Program-made: the position numbers and the translations under genes
The notes under the pieces: generated by a model
What the model saw: only the letters and a program-made list of their open reading frames with translations
Told to the model about the DNA's origin: nothing
Database searches by the model: none
Assembly (NCBI GenBank): GCA_944323825.1
Contig: CALUTY010000014.1
Coordinates: 43,329 to 107,328, forward strand
Length of the DNA: 64,000 nt
Origin: an uncultured Bacteroidales bacterium
Lineage (GTDB): Bacteria > Bacteroidota > Bacteroidia > Bacteroidales > UBA932
Reading direction: 5' to 3'
Shown: piece by piece, positions 44,558 to 53,237 of the stretch
How the letters are laid out: each line of letters begins with the position of its first letter
Position numbering within the stretch: the stretch's first letter is position 1

Positions 44558-45313
44558 ATGAAGAATATTCTGGTTTGCATAATGCTCGCCCTGGTGACTG
44601 TGGCTGCATCGGCCCAGCCTGACAGGAAGGATGTCAGGAGGGGAAACCGCGATTTCAAGAAAGAGGACTGGAAGGCAGCCGAGATAGATTACAGGAAGGC
44701 TCTGGTGAAGGATTCCTCGTCCGTGGCTGCGAACTACAATCTCGGCAACACCCTCTACAGGATGGGGGACATGGAGCAGGCGAGGAAGAGCTACGATGCC
44801 CTGAAGGAGGTTGCCCCTTCTTCCCCTTCGGCCTCTGACCTTTATTATAATATGGGCAATGCCGCTTCGCAGGCAAAAGACTGGCAGGCTGCCGTGGATG
44901 CCTACAAGGAGTCGCTGCTGAGAAATCCTGGCGACATGGATGCCAAGGAAAACTATATCTACGCCAAGGAAATGCTGAAGAACCAGCAGAACCAGGACCA
45001 GAACGGAGGCAACCGGAACCAGGACAACCAGCAGGACCAGGACGACAAGAACAATCAGCAGAATCAGGACAATAAAGACAATCAGGACAAGAATGATGAT
45101 CAGAACAAGGACCGGCAGAATGACGGGAACAATCAGGATCAGCAGGACAGTCCTCAACAGCAGCCTCAGCAGGGTCAGCAGCCCAAGATAACTCCTCAGG
45201 CAGCCCAGCAGATGCTCCAGGCCATCCAGGAGAAGGAAAAGGAGACCCAGGAGAAGGTCAAGAAGGAAAAGGCGGAGGCCCTGAAGTCCCGCCAGAAGGA
45301 AAAGAACTGGTAA
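44558..45313 (+). CDS. batC: TPR protein BatC with Asn/Gln/Asp-rich tail
   Basis: The 251-residue protein has a signal peptide (ASAQ), two to three TPR units (residues ~27-135: YNLGNTLYRMGDMEQARKSY, DLYYNMGNAASQAKDWQAAV), then about 65 residues almost only of Asn, Gln, Asp, Lys and Gly (142-208) and a charged C-terminal helix (LQAIQEKEKETQEKVKKEK). The tail would be a flexible spacer. It lies between batB and the batD-batE fusion. Confidence 0.9.
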   Translation: MKNILVCIMLALVTVAASAQPDRKDVRRGNRDFKKEDWKAAEIDYRKALVKDSSSVAANYNLGNTLYRMGDMEQARKSYDALKEVAPSSPSASDLYYNMGNAASQAKDWQAAVDAYKESLLRNPGDMDAKENYIYAKEMLKNQQNQDQNGGNRNQDNQQDQDDKNNQQNQDNKDNQDKNDDQNKDRQNDGNNQDQQDSPQQQPQQGQQPKITPQAAQQMLQAIQEKEKETQEKVKKEKAEALKSRQKEKNW

Positions 45314-45337
45314 TTATTTAATTAGGAAGACATAATA

Positions 45338-47977
45338 ATGAAAAAGGTATTCTTGGCAGCCGTCGTCATTTTATGGGGCATCTGTGCCTCTGCGCAGACC
45401 ACTCTCCGGGTGGAAGCTCCCAATGTGGTGGCGGCAGATGAGCAGTTCAATGTCACATTCGTCTTGGAGGGGGAGGACTCCCCGTCCGATTTCCAGTGGA
45501 GCCAGGGCGATGATTTCCAGCTTGTGTGGGGACCTCAGCAGGGCCGTTCGACAAGTGTGCAGATAATCAACGGGAAAAGAACCAAGTCATCCCAGTTTAC
45601 CTATACCTATATCCTGCTCCCGAGGAAGACCGGAAAATTCACCCTGCCGCAGGCCAGGGCAAAGGTCAAAGGCAAGGAGCTTGTGTCCGATGCCGCCGTC
45701 ATCGAGGTGGTGTCCAACGGCTCGTCTTCATCCGGGACAGCCCCTTCATCCGGCTCCGGCTCGGGTTCCGGGAATGCCGGGGCGGGCCGCTCCGACAATG
45801 TTGCAGGCATATCTGACGATGACATCTTCATGCATCTGGAGCTCAGCCGGACCAATGTTGTGGTCGGGGAACCGATCACAGCCACTCTCAAGCTTTATCA
45901 GAGAGTGAACATCGCCGGTTTCGAGGATGCGAGATTCCCTTCCTTCAACGGCTTCTGGAGCCAGGAGACAGAGGCTCCGACCAATATCGAGTTCAGGCGT
46001 GAGAGCTACGACGACAAGATCTATAACACCGCCGTGCTCAGGAAATATGTCCTGATTCCGCAGCAGTCCGGCTCCATCACCATTGACCCTGCCGAGCTCG
46101 TCTGCCTTGTCAACATCAGAGTGTCTTCCGGCGGCTCCGCCAGCATTTTCGATGGATTCTTCGACGACTACAGGACCATCAGGAAGCGTGTGTATTCGTC
46201 TTCATACAAGATCAATGTGTCTCCTCTTCCTTCAGGAGCCCCGGCTTCTTTCGGCGGCGGAGTGGGTGATTTTACCATTTCGGCGCAGCTGAGCAAGGAT
46301 TCCCTCGTGACCCATGAGGCGGCTTCCCTTGTGGTGACCATCAAGGGAAAGGGAAATGTCTCCCTTCTGGAGGCTCCTAAAGTGACTTTCCCTCCTGATT
46401 TTGAGGTATATGACACCAAGGTGTCGGAAAAGACCGACAAAGGCTCCGGCGGCACATCCGGCAGCAAGACATACGAATATCCTTTCATCCCGCGCAGCCA
46501 CGGAGACTTCGCCCTTGCTCCGATAACATACAGCTATTATGACATAAGCGAGGGCAGGTATGTGACCTTGAAGACCCAGCCGATACCTTTTTCCGTAGCC
46601 AGAGGCAATGAATCCTCTTCTTCCGCCCAGGTATCCGTGCCTTCTGTCACAAGACACGGGGTGAAGAGCCTGAACGAGGACATAAGATATATCCGTACCA
46701 AGCTGCCGCAGTTCTCTTCCAAAGGGGATTTCTTTGTGGGTTCAGGCCTGTTCTGGGGGCTTTCCGCAGCGGCTCTCATCCTTTCCTTCCTTGTCTGGAT
46801 GCTGTTGAGGTCCATGGCTGTCCGCAGGGCGGATGTGGCAGGCACCAGGACCAGGAAAGCCACCAAGATGGCTCTCAAACGCCTCCGTCTGGCAGGTGAC
46901 TATCTTAAGCAGAATCTCTACACCGCATTCTATGAGGAGCTGCACAAGGCCCTGCTCGGCTTCATCTCCGACAAGCTGAATATCCCTGTGTCCGACCTCT
47001 CAAAGGAAAAGGTGGCGGAAGCCCTTGCCGGTGCGGGCGTGGATGAAAGGCTCATCAATGACTTCGTGAACCTGATTGACGCCTGTGAGTTTGCCAGGTA
47101 CTCGCCTGATGCCGGCCACGATGCCATGAATGCACATTATCAGGATGCGATAAATGTAATATCTTCAATGGATTCCATGATGAAAGGCAAAAAGAGCAAC
47201 CATGCTTCAAAGACAGCTGCAATGGCCATCATGTTCATGCTTGTCATTCCGTTTTCAGCTTCTGCGGCAGGTGATGCATATATAGATTCCCTTTGGACCG
47301 GAGCCACTGCAGCCTATGCGGAAGGCAGATGGGAGGATGCAATCGACGGCTACACTGCGATATCCAGGTCGGGACTGGAGTCGGCTGACCTGTACTGCAA
47401 CATCGGAAGCGCTTACTTCAAGGCCGAGGACTATCCTCATGCAGTCCTGTATTATGAAAGGGCCCTGAAGCTCGACCCTTCATGCTCAGATGCCCGTTAC
47501 AATCTGGAGGTTGTCTCAGGCTTCATCCAGGACCGGATAGACCCTGTCCCGGAATTCGTGCTGAAGACATGGACCAAGTCCGTATGCTATATCCTGGATT
47601 CTGATGCCTGGGCTGCGCTCTTCATCGTCTTCCTGCTTCTTGCCGGACTGATGACGGTGGTGCTTGTGCTGTCATCAAGGACGGCATGGAAAAGGACCGG
47701 CTTCTTCAGCGGCATAGTCTTCCTGCTTCTTGCCGTGGCGTCCGTCAGTTTCTCGCTCTGGCAGCGCAGCGACTATATGAGGGCAGACAGGGCAGTGGTC
47801 ATGCGTCCTGTGACATCAGTCAAGAGTTCCCCTTCGGATGAGGCCTCCACTGACCTCTTCATCCTCCATGAAGGCACCTCGGTACGGATTCTTGACACTG
47901 TGGGTGACTGGAACAACATCGAGCTCGCCGACGGCCGTCAGGGCTGGATCCCTTCCGATGATATCGAAGTCATCTGA
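45338..47977 (+). CDS. batD: BatD-BatE fusion protein
   Basis: The 879-residue protein joins two normally separate Bat proteins. Residues 1-~610 are BatD: signal peptide (ICASAQ), Ig-like repeats, a Ser/Gly-rich linker (~130-150), a membrane span at ~465-490 and a cytoplasmic helical domain. From ~627 a second hydrophobic segment (AAMAIMFMLVIPFSASAA) resembles a BatE signal peptide, followed by BatE: TPRs (~650-730; YCNIGSAYFKAEDYPHAVLYY), two membrane spans (~765-815) and a C-terminal SH3-like domain (~825-879). An internal ATG before this segment could also start BatE alone. It overlaps the ECF sigma gene by 162 bases tail to tail. Confidence 0.88.
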   Translation: MKKVFLAAVVILWGICASAQTTLRVEAPNVVAADEQFNVTFVLEGEDSPSDFQWSQGDDFQLVWGPQQGRSTSVQIINGKRTKSSQFTYTYILLPRKTGKFTLPQARAKVKGKELVSDAAVIEVVSNGSSSSGTAPSSGSGSGSGNAGAGRSDNVAGISDDDIFMHLELSRTNVVVGEPITATLKLYQRVNIAGFEDARFPSFNGFWSQETEAPTNIEFRRESYDDKIYNTAVLRKYVLIPQQSGSITIDPAELVCLVNIRVSSGGSASIFDGFFDDYRTIRKRVYSSSYKINVSPLPSGAPASFGGGVGDFTISAQLSKDSLVTHEAASLVVTIKGKGNVSLLEAPKVTFPPDFEVYDTKVSEKTDKGSGGTSGSKTYEYPFIPRSHGDFALAPITYSYYDISEGRYVTLKTQPIPFSVARGNESSSSAQVSVPSVTRHGVKSLNEDIRYIRTKLPQFSSKGDFFVGSGLFWGLSAAALILSFLVWMLLRSMAVRRADVAGTRTRKATKMALKRLRLAGDYLKQNLYTAFYEELHKALLGFISDKLNIPVSDLSKEKVAEALAGAGVDERLINDFVNLIDACEFARYSPDAGHDAMNAHYQDAINVISSMDSMMKGKKSNHASKTAAMAIMFMLVIPFSASAAGDAYIDSLWTGATAAYAEGRWEDAIDGYTAISRSGLESADLYCNIGSAYFKAEDYPHAVLYYERALKLDPSCSDARYNLEVVSGFIQDRIDPVPEFVLKTWTKSVCYILDSDAWAALFIVFLLLAGLMTVVLVLSSRTAWKRTGFFSGIVFLLLAVASVSFSLWQRSDYMRADRAVVMRPVTSVKSSPSDEASTDLFILHEGTSVRILDTVGDWNNIELADGRQGWIPSDDIEVI

Positions 47978-48574
47978 CGGATGCCCGATGGGCTTGAGCA
48001 TCAACAGGAAAATCAGCAGGACAAGATAGTCCTGCAGGTCCACGCGCAGCATTTTCAGTGCGTATTGGATATGAGAAGTCACTTGGCGGACAGGTATGCC
48101 GAACCTGTCCGCTATTTCGTTGTATGTGCGGTTCTCGAATCTGCTGGCGACAAATATCTTCCGTGTGATTTCCGGCATCTTGCCGACGCACTCCCAGAAC
48201 AGGGTCTCGACTTCGGATGCGAACAGCTTGTCCGGGTCACATCCCCGGAGAGAATTTATCTCGTACATCTGCATCCTGTTTCCGCTCTCGTGCATGTCCT
48301 GGCGGGCGGATGTCTGGGCGGACCTGGACTTGAGATGGTCCAGGCATCTGTTGATGACTGACCGGAAGGCATAGGATTCCCAGCTGCCGGTCACGATTTC
48401 ATCCCGTTTCTCCCACAGCCTTATGAAACTGTCGTCGGTGATGTCTTCAGCGGCATGCCTGTCATGCACATAGGAATCGGCTATGCGTATGAACATCGGG
48501 CGGCATCTGGTGAAGATTTTTGCGAACTCTTCTTCCGAAAGCTTCCCGGCATTATTTGACCCTGATTCTGACAT
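47816..48574 (-). CDS. ECF-type sigma-70 family factor with antisense C-terminal tail
   Basis: The 252-residue frame encodes a normal ECF sigma factor to about residue 199: region 2 (FTRCRPMFIRIADSYVHDRHAAEDITDDSFIRLW, quoted in part), the linker and region 4 (MPEITRKIFVASRFENRTYNEIADRFGIPVRQVTSHI, quoted in part), then a hydrophobic stretch LVLLIFLLMLK, where many Bacteroides ECF factors end. The last ~53 residues are read antisense through the 3' end of the batD-batE gene. With the FecR-type gene opposite, it should drive the SusC locus when the ligand binds. Confidence 0.9.
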   Translation of the reverse strand: MSESGSNNAGKLSEEEFAKIFTRCRPMFIRIADSYVHDRHAAEDITDDSFIRLWEKRDEIVTGSWESYAFRSVINRCLDHLKSRSAQTSARQDMHESGNRMQMYEINSLRGCDPDKLFASEVETLFWECVGKMPEITRKIFVASRFENRTYNEIADRFGIPVRQVTSHIQYALKMLRVDLQDYLVLLIFLLMLKPIGHPSDDFDIIGRDPALTAVGELDVVPVTHSVKNPYRGAFMEDEEVSGGLIRRGTLD

Positions 48575-48673
48575 ATATGATAATCCCCAATTCTATTCTC
48601 GCTTGACAGCACCTCTCGTCCGTCCCGATGCCCCCGCCCGGAACATATCAGACACTTTTTGAGGAACACTCTG

Positions 48674-48681
48674 CAAATATA
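48674..48681 (-). promoter_or_regulatory. -7 promoter element of the ECF sigma gene
   Basis: On the minus strand this reads TATATTTG (TAnnTTTG), 100 bases before the sigma start codon. It lies in the 181-base divergent gap to the anti-sigma gene. I found no matching housekeeping element for the plus strand. Confidence 0.45.
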
Positions 48682-48755
48682 TCATAAAAAAATGAAAAAA
48701 ATTCTGTAAAGGTCCCTCCCCCGGTCGTCTATTATCTGTCAAACGGAAGAAAAAC

Positions 48756-49748
48756 ATGAGCGACGAACTTTTGTACAGGTATTTCAAGAATGAGGTTTCC
48801 CCTCAGGAAGTGAAGGAGATAGAAGAATGGCTGGCGGCCGATCCTGTCGCCCGTCAGCGTGAATTCGATGCCGCTCACATGCTCTTCAATGCCATGGTGC
48901 TTCAGGAAAGCGGCTGGCATTCCGAAAAGGAAAAGGGAGACAGGAAGGTACATGCGGTGCCTGTTTCCGGAAAAGGGACAGGACGGGCATGGTGGCGTAC
49001 GGCATGCAGGGTGGCTGCCGCCGTGGCCCTGCTTGCAGGTGCAGGCTATGCGGGAATGTACATTAACCAGAAAATGATGTACAAGGATTTCACTTCAAGA
49101 ATGAATGTGATAGAAGTTCCTGCAGGCGAGATGCTGTCCCTTACGCTCCAGGACGGGACCGAGGTGTTTCTTAACGGGGGATCCAGACTGGAGTACCCTG
49201 CCGTATTTGCAAAGGACAGGAGGCAGGTGCACCTTTCCGGAGAGGCCTATATGGATGCTGCGCACAATCCGGACCGTCCGTTCGTCGTGGAGACTTTCGC
49301 TTCTGAAGTGGAGGTGCTCGGGACTGAGTTCAATGTGCTGGCAGACGAGGACAACGGCTTTTTTTCCACGACACTTGTTTCGGGAAAGGTGAAGGTGACT
49401 ACTTTGGGCACAGATGAATATGAGCAGGTGATCCTTGCCCCGGACGAGAAAGTCCGGATTGTGGACAATCACCTTGTAGTAAGCAGGGTCAAGGCAAAGG
49501 ATGACGTGAGCTGGACCGGCGGATACATCAATCTCCGTGATGTGAGTTTTGTTGAGCTGATGCGCCGTTTTGAAAGCATGTACGGTGTGAATATAGTGAT
49601 AGCGAGGGACTCCATCCCTGACGTCGGTTATCTGAGCGGAAAGATAAGGGTGTCGGAAGGTATCGACTTTGCCCTGCATATCCTTCAGGAAGCCTGCGAC
49701 TTCACATATGAAAAGGATTCCGGAACAGATACCGTGATCATAAGGTGA
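48756..49748 (+). CDS. FecR-family anti-sigma factor
   Basis: The 330-residue protein has an N-terminal anti-sigma helix region (LLYRYFKNEVSPQEVKEIEEWL), one membrane span (VAAAVALLAGAGYAGMYI, ~90-107), a FecR domain (~115-215: VPAGEMLSLTLQDGTEVFLNGGSRL, quoted in part; LSGEAYMDAAHNPDRPFVVET) and a DUF4974-like C-terminal domain (~255-325). It would hold the sigma factor until the STN domain of the SusC protein signals. The sigma gene is divergent rather than directly upstream. Confidence 0.94.
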   Translation: MSDELLYRYFKNEVSPQEVKEIEEWLAADPVARQREFDAAHMLFNAMVLQESGWHSEKEKGDRKVHAVPVSGKGTGRAWWRTACRVAAAVALLAGAGYAGMYINQKMMYKDFTSRMNVIEVPAGEMLSLTLQDGTEVFLNGGSRLEYPAVFAKDRRQVHLSGEAYMDAAHNPDRPFVVETFASEVEVLGTEFNVLADEDNGFFSTTLVSGKVKVTTLGTDEYEQVILAPDEKVRIVDNHLVVSRVKAKDDVSWTGGYINLRDVSFVELMRRFESMYGVNIVIARDSIPDVGYLSGKIRVSEGIDFALHILQEACDFTYEKDSGTDTVIIR

Positions 49749-49845
49749 CCGGAAGCCTCATGAAATGAAATTTGGCATATGATCCGGTCATGGGCCGGGG
49801 CATGCTGAAAATATATTTTTTATTAATAAACTGCATAATTATATT

Positions 49846-52800
49846 ATGTCTGAAACAGTTTTTTCAAGAACCGGCGGACTCTTCAGGTCCGCGATGGTCT
49901 TGTTCCTTCTCCTTTTGGGCGTGTCCCTCAAGGCTCAGGCACCCGGTAACGGGCTTGTCACTCTGGACATGACGGATGTTCCTGTCGAGCAGGTGATGAA
50001 GATGATCGAGGAACAGACCGATTATGTATTTCTCAACAAAGATGTGGATGTTTCCCGTATTGTATCCGTGCATGTGACGGACAGTCCGATAGAAGAAGTC
50101 CTCAAGGCCATCTTTGACGGCAAGGGCATTTCCTTCAAGATTGAATCCCGCCACATCGTGCTTTCCGAATCTCCTTTACAGAATCCCGATGACAGGGGGG
50201 GGAATTCTGTAGAAGACAATGTCATTTCAGGAACGGTCATTGATTCATACGGCACTCCAGTCATAGGTGCAGGAGTTCTGATAAAAGGAACCACCACCGG
50301 AGCGAGCACAGATCTCGACGGCAATTTTTCATTTGTTCTCCCGGACGGGATGGATACCGGGACTCTCGAAGTTTCCTGTCTCGGATACACAACCATGGAG
50401 TTTTCCATAGGTACGAGAAGGGTCTTCAATGTCACCCTGAAGGATGACTCCATCATGATGGAGGCCACGGTGGTGACGGCCCTCGGCATCAAGCGTTCTG
50501 AAAAGGCCCTTTCCTACAATGTCCAGGAAGTCAAGTCGGACGAGCTTCTTGCCAACAAGGATGCCAACTTCGTCAACTCCCTGAACGGCAAGGTGGCCGG
50601 TCTTGTCATCAATGCCTCATCCTCCGGAGTCGGAGGTGCCTCGAAGGTAGTGATGCGTGGACAGAAGTCCATCTCCAAGTCTTCCAATGCCCTCTATGTG
50701 ATAGACGGCGTGCCGATGTTCACTTCCGCAGCTGAAGGCGGTACGGAATTCGACTCGCGCGGCTCCATGGATCCTGTGGCCGACATCAATCCTGAGGACA
50801 TCGAATCGATGACAGTCCTGACCGGAGCTGCAGCTGCCGCACTTTACGGCTCTGCCGCAGCGAACGGTGCCATCGTCATCACCACCAAGCAGGGGCAGGC
50901 AGGCAAGACATCCGTGACAGTCACCAGCAATACGGAAGTGTTTACGCCTTTTGTACTTCCGAGATTCCAGAACAGGTACGGTACAGGTGACTACAGTTCC
51001 ATACAGGGTTCTGCCACCCGCAGCTGGGGTGACCGTCTCAACGACTATAACAATCCCGGTTATGATCCGCGCAAGGATTATTTCCAGACAGGCGTGACCG
51101 GCACGGAGACTGTTTCCCTTTCGACAGGAAACGACAAGAACCAGACCTATATGTCGGCCGGTGCCGTGAATTCAAGGGGAAATGTACCTAACAACAGGTA
51201 TGACCGGTATAATTTCACATTCCGCAACACCACGAAGTTCTTTGATGACAAGATGACGCTTGACGTCTCTGCGAACTATGTCATCCAGAGGGACTTGAAC
51301 ACGACCAACCAGGGTGTGTACAACAACCCTATCGTGGGTGCATATCTTTTCCCCCGTGGTGACAGCTGGGATGCAATAGAGATGTATGAGCGCTGGGATC
51401 CGGTCAGAAAGATCTATACCCAGTACTGGCCGGTCGGTGATGCCGGAATGGCCATGCAGAACCCTTACTGGGTCAACTACCGCAATCTCCGCGAGAGCAA
51501 GAAGAACAGGTATATGCTGTCCGCAGCCCTCTCCTATGATATCCTTGACTGGCTGACAGTTTCCGGAAGGATCCGTGTCGACAACTCGGTGACCAAATAT
51601 ACGGAGAAGTTCTATGCCACGACATTCACCGAACTTACCGAAGGTTCGAACAACGGACTTTTCGGCATTGAACAGTCAGAGGACAAGCAGTTCTATGCCG
51701 ATGCCCTTGTCGACATCAACAAGACATGGGAAGACTGGAGTCTCCATGCCAACATCGGAGCCTCGATCACTGACATGCGGAACGACCTCTTCTCGAACCG
51801 CGGACCTATAGCTTCCGACAATATTCCGAATATATTCAATGTATATACGATAGATGCAGCGAGCATGGTGAAGAAGCAGACCGGATGGAGGGAACAGACC
51901 CAGTCGGTGTATGCTTCAGCCGAAATCGGTTTCAAGAGCGCATACTACCTCACCCTGACAGGCCGCAACGACTGGCCTTCGCAGCTTGCAGGTCCGCGTT
52001 CAGTGTCAAGTTCCTTCTTCTATCCTTCAGTGGGTGCTTCCGTAGTGCTTTCTGAAGTCATTCCGAACATGCCGAGACAGCTTGAATACGTCAAGATAAG
52101 GGGCTCATACGCATCTGTGGGTTCTCCGTTCGAACGCTGGCTTGCAAACCCTGTCCACGAGTGGCCGGACAAGGGCAATGCATGGGCAACCGAGACTGTC
52201 TACCCGATGGACCAGCTCAAGCCTGAGCGCACCAATTCCTGGGAAATCGGTCTGACAATGCGGTTTCTCAACTGGTTCAGCCTCGATGCCACATGGTACA
52301 ACACTCACACCAGGAACCAGACATTCGCCCCGAACATTTCCACGGGTTCCGGCTATTCCGTCATCTACATCCAGTCCGGTGACGTGTTGAACCAGGGCTT
52401 CGAACTTGCTCTCGGATTCGACAAGGAATGGGGAAAATTCAACTGGAGCAGCAACTATACCTTCTCCACGAACCGTAACAAGATAGTGTCACTTGCTGAC
52501 AATGCCATCAACCCCGTGACCGGAGAAGCCCTCAACATCACGAGCCTGGACATGGGCGGCCTTGGCAATGCTCTCTTCATCCTGAAGGAAGGAGGCACCC
52601 TCGGTGACCTTTATTCACGCCAGAATTTTGTAAGGGACAATACGGGGGCCATCTATGTGGACGATCAAGGCGGCATCACACCGCAGTCAATCAGCAATGT
52701 CGATGACTACATCAAGCTGGGCAGCGTACTTCCTAAGGCGAACATGGCATGGCGCAATGATTTCCGTTTCGGCAATTTCAACTTCGGATTCATGATCACG

Positions 52801-53223
52801 GCGCGTCTTGGCGGAATCGTCTATTCGCGTACACAGGCCGTCCTGGATTACTACGGTGTGTCCGAGGCTTCTGCTGATGCCCGTGACAACGGCGTCTTCA
52901 TCAATGGCACCGACAGTATTGATCCGAATGCATGGTATACGGCAATAGCCGGAGGAAACACTTTGCCTCAGTATTATACCTATTCAGCGACTAATGTGCG
53001 CCTTCAGGAGGCGTCCATAGGATATACTTTCCCGCGCAAGATGCTGAACGACGTGTGCGAACTTACGCTTCAGCTTGTAGGCCGTAACCTGTGGATGATC
53101 TACAACAAGGCCCCGTTTGACCCTGAGTCCATCGCCACCACGGGCAACTACTACCAGGGCATCGACTACTTCATGATGCCGAGCACGAGGAATTTCGGTT
53201 TCAACATCAGGCTCAAATTCTAA
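49846..53223 (+). CDS. SusC-like TonB-dependent receptor with STN domain
   Basis: The 1125-residue protein has a signal peptide (VSLKAQ), an STN (secretin/TonB N-terminal) signalling domain (~39-108), a carboxypeptidase-regulatory-like beta-sandwich (~125-200: GTVIDSYGTPVIGAGVLIKG), a TonB plug (~205-335 with MTVLTGAAAAALYGSAAANG and IVITTKQG) and a long barrel ending in Phe (IRLKF). It imports glycans captured by the SusD partner, powered by TonB-ExbBD. The STN domain couples it to the anti-sigma factor upstream. It sits 97 bases after that gene and 14 before susD. Confidence 0.97.
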   Translation: MSETVFSRTGGLFRSAMVLFLLLLGVSLKAQAPGNGLVTLDMTDVPVEQVMKMIEEQTDYVFLNKDVDVSRIVSVHVTDSPIEEVLKAIFDGKGISFKIESRHIVLSESPLQNPDDRGGNSVEDNVISGTVIDSYGTPVIGAGVLIKGTTTGASTDLDGNFSFVLPDGMDTGTLEVSCLGYTTMEFSIGTRRVFNVTLKDDSIMMEATVVTALGIKRSEKALSYNVQEVKSDELLANKDANFVNSLNGKVAGLVINASSSGVGGASKVVMRGQKSISKSSNALYVIDGVPMFTSAAEGGTEFDSRGSMDPVADINPEDIESMTVLTGAAAAALYGSAAANGAIVITTKQGQAGKTSVTVTSNTEVFTPFVLPRFQNRYGTGDYSSIQGSATRSWGDRLNDYNNPGYDPRKDYFQTGVTGTETVSLSTGNDKNQTYMSAGAVNSRGNVPNNRYDRYNFTFRNTTKFFDDKMTLDVSANYVIQRDLNTTNQGVYNNPIVGAYLFPRGDSWDAIEMYERWDPVRKIYTQYWPVGDAGMAMQNPYWVNYRNLRESKKNRYMLSAALSYDILDWLTVSGRIRVDNSVTKYTEKFYATTFTELTEGSNNGLFGIEQSEDKQFYADALVDINKTWEDWSLHANIGASITDMRNDLFSNRGPIASDNIPNIFNVYTIDAASMVKKQTGWREQTQSVYASAEIGFKSAYYLTLTGRNDWPSQLAGPRSVSSSFFYPSVGASVVLSEVIPNMPRQLEYVKIRGSYASVGSPFERWLANPVHEWPDKGNAWATETVYPMDQLKPERTNSWEIGLTMRFLNWFSLDATWYNTHTRNQTFAPNISTGSGYSVIYIQSGDVLNQGFELALGFDKEWGKFNWSSNYTFSTNRNKIVSLADNAINPVTGEALNITSLDMGGLGNALFILKEGGTLGDLYSRQNFVRDNTGAIYVDDQGGITPQSISNVDDYIKLGSVLPKANMAWRNDFRFGNFNFGFMITARLGGIVYSRTQAVLDYYGVSEASADARDNGVFINGTDSIDPNAWYTAIAGGNTLPQYYTYSATNVRLQEASIGYTFPRKMLNDVCELTLQLVGRNLWMIYNKAPFDPESIATTGNYYQGIDYFMMPSTRNFGFNIRLKF

Positions 53224-53237
53224 TAGGAGAATACGAC

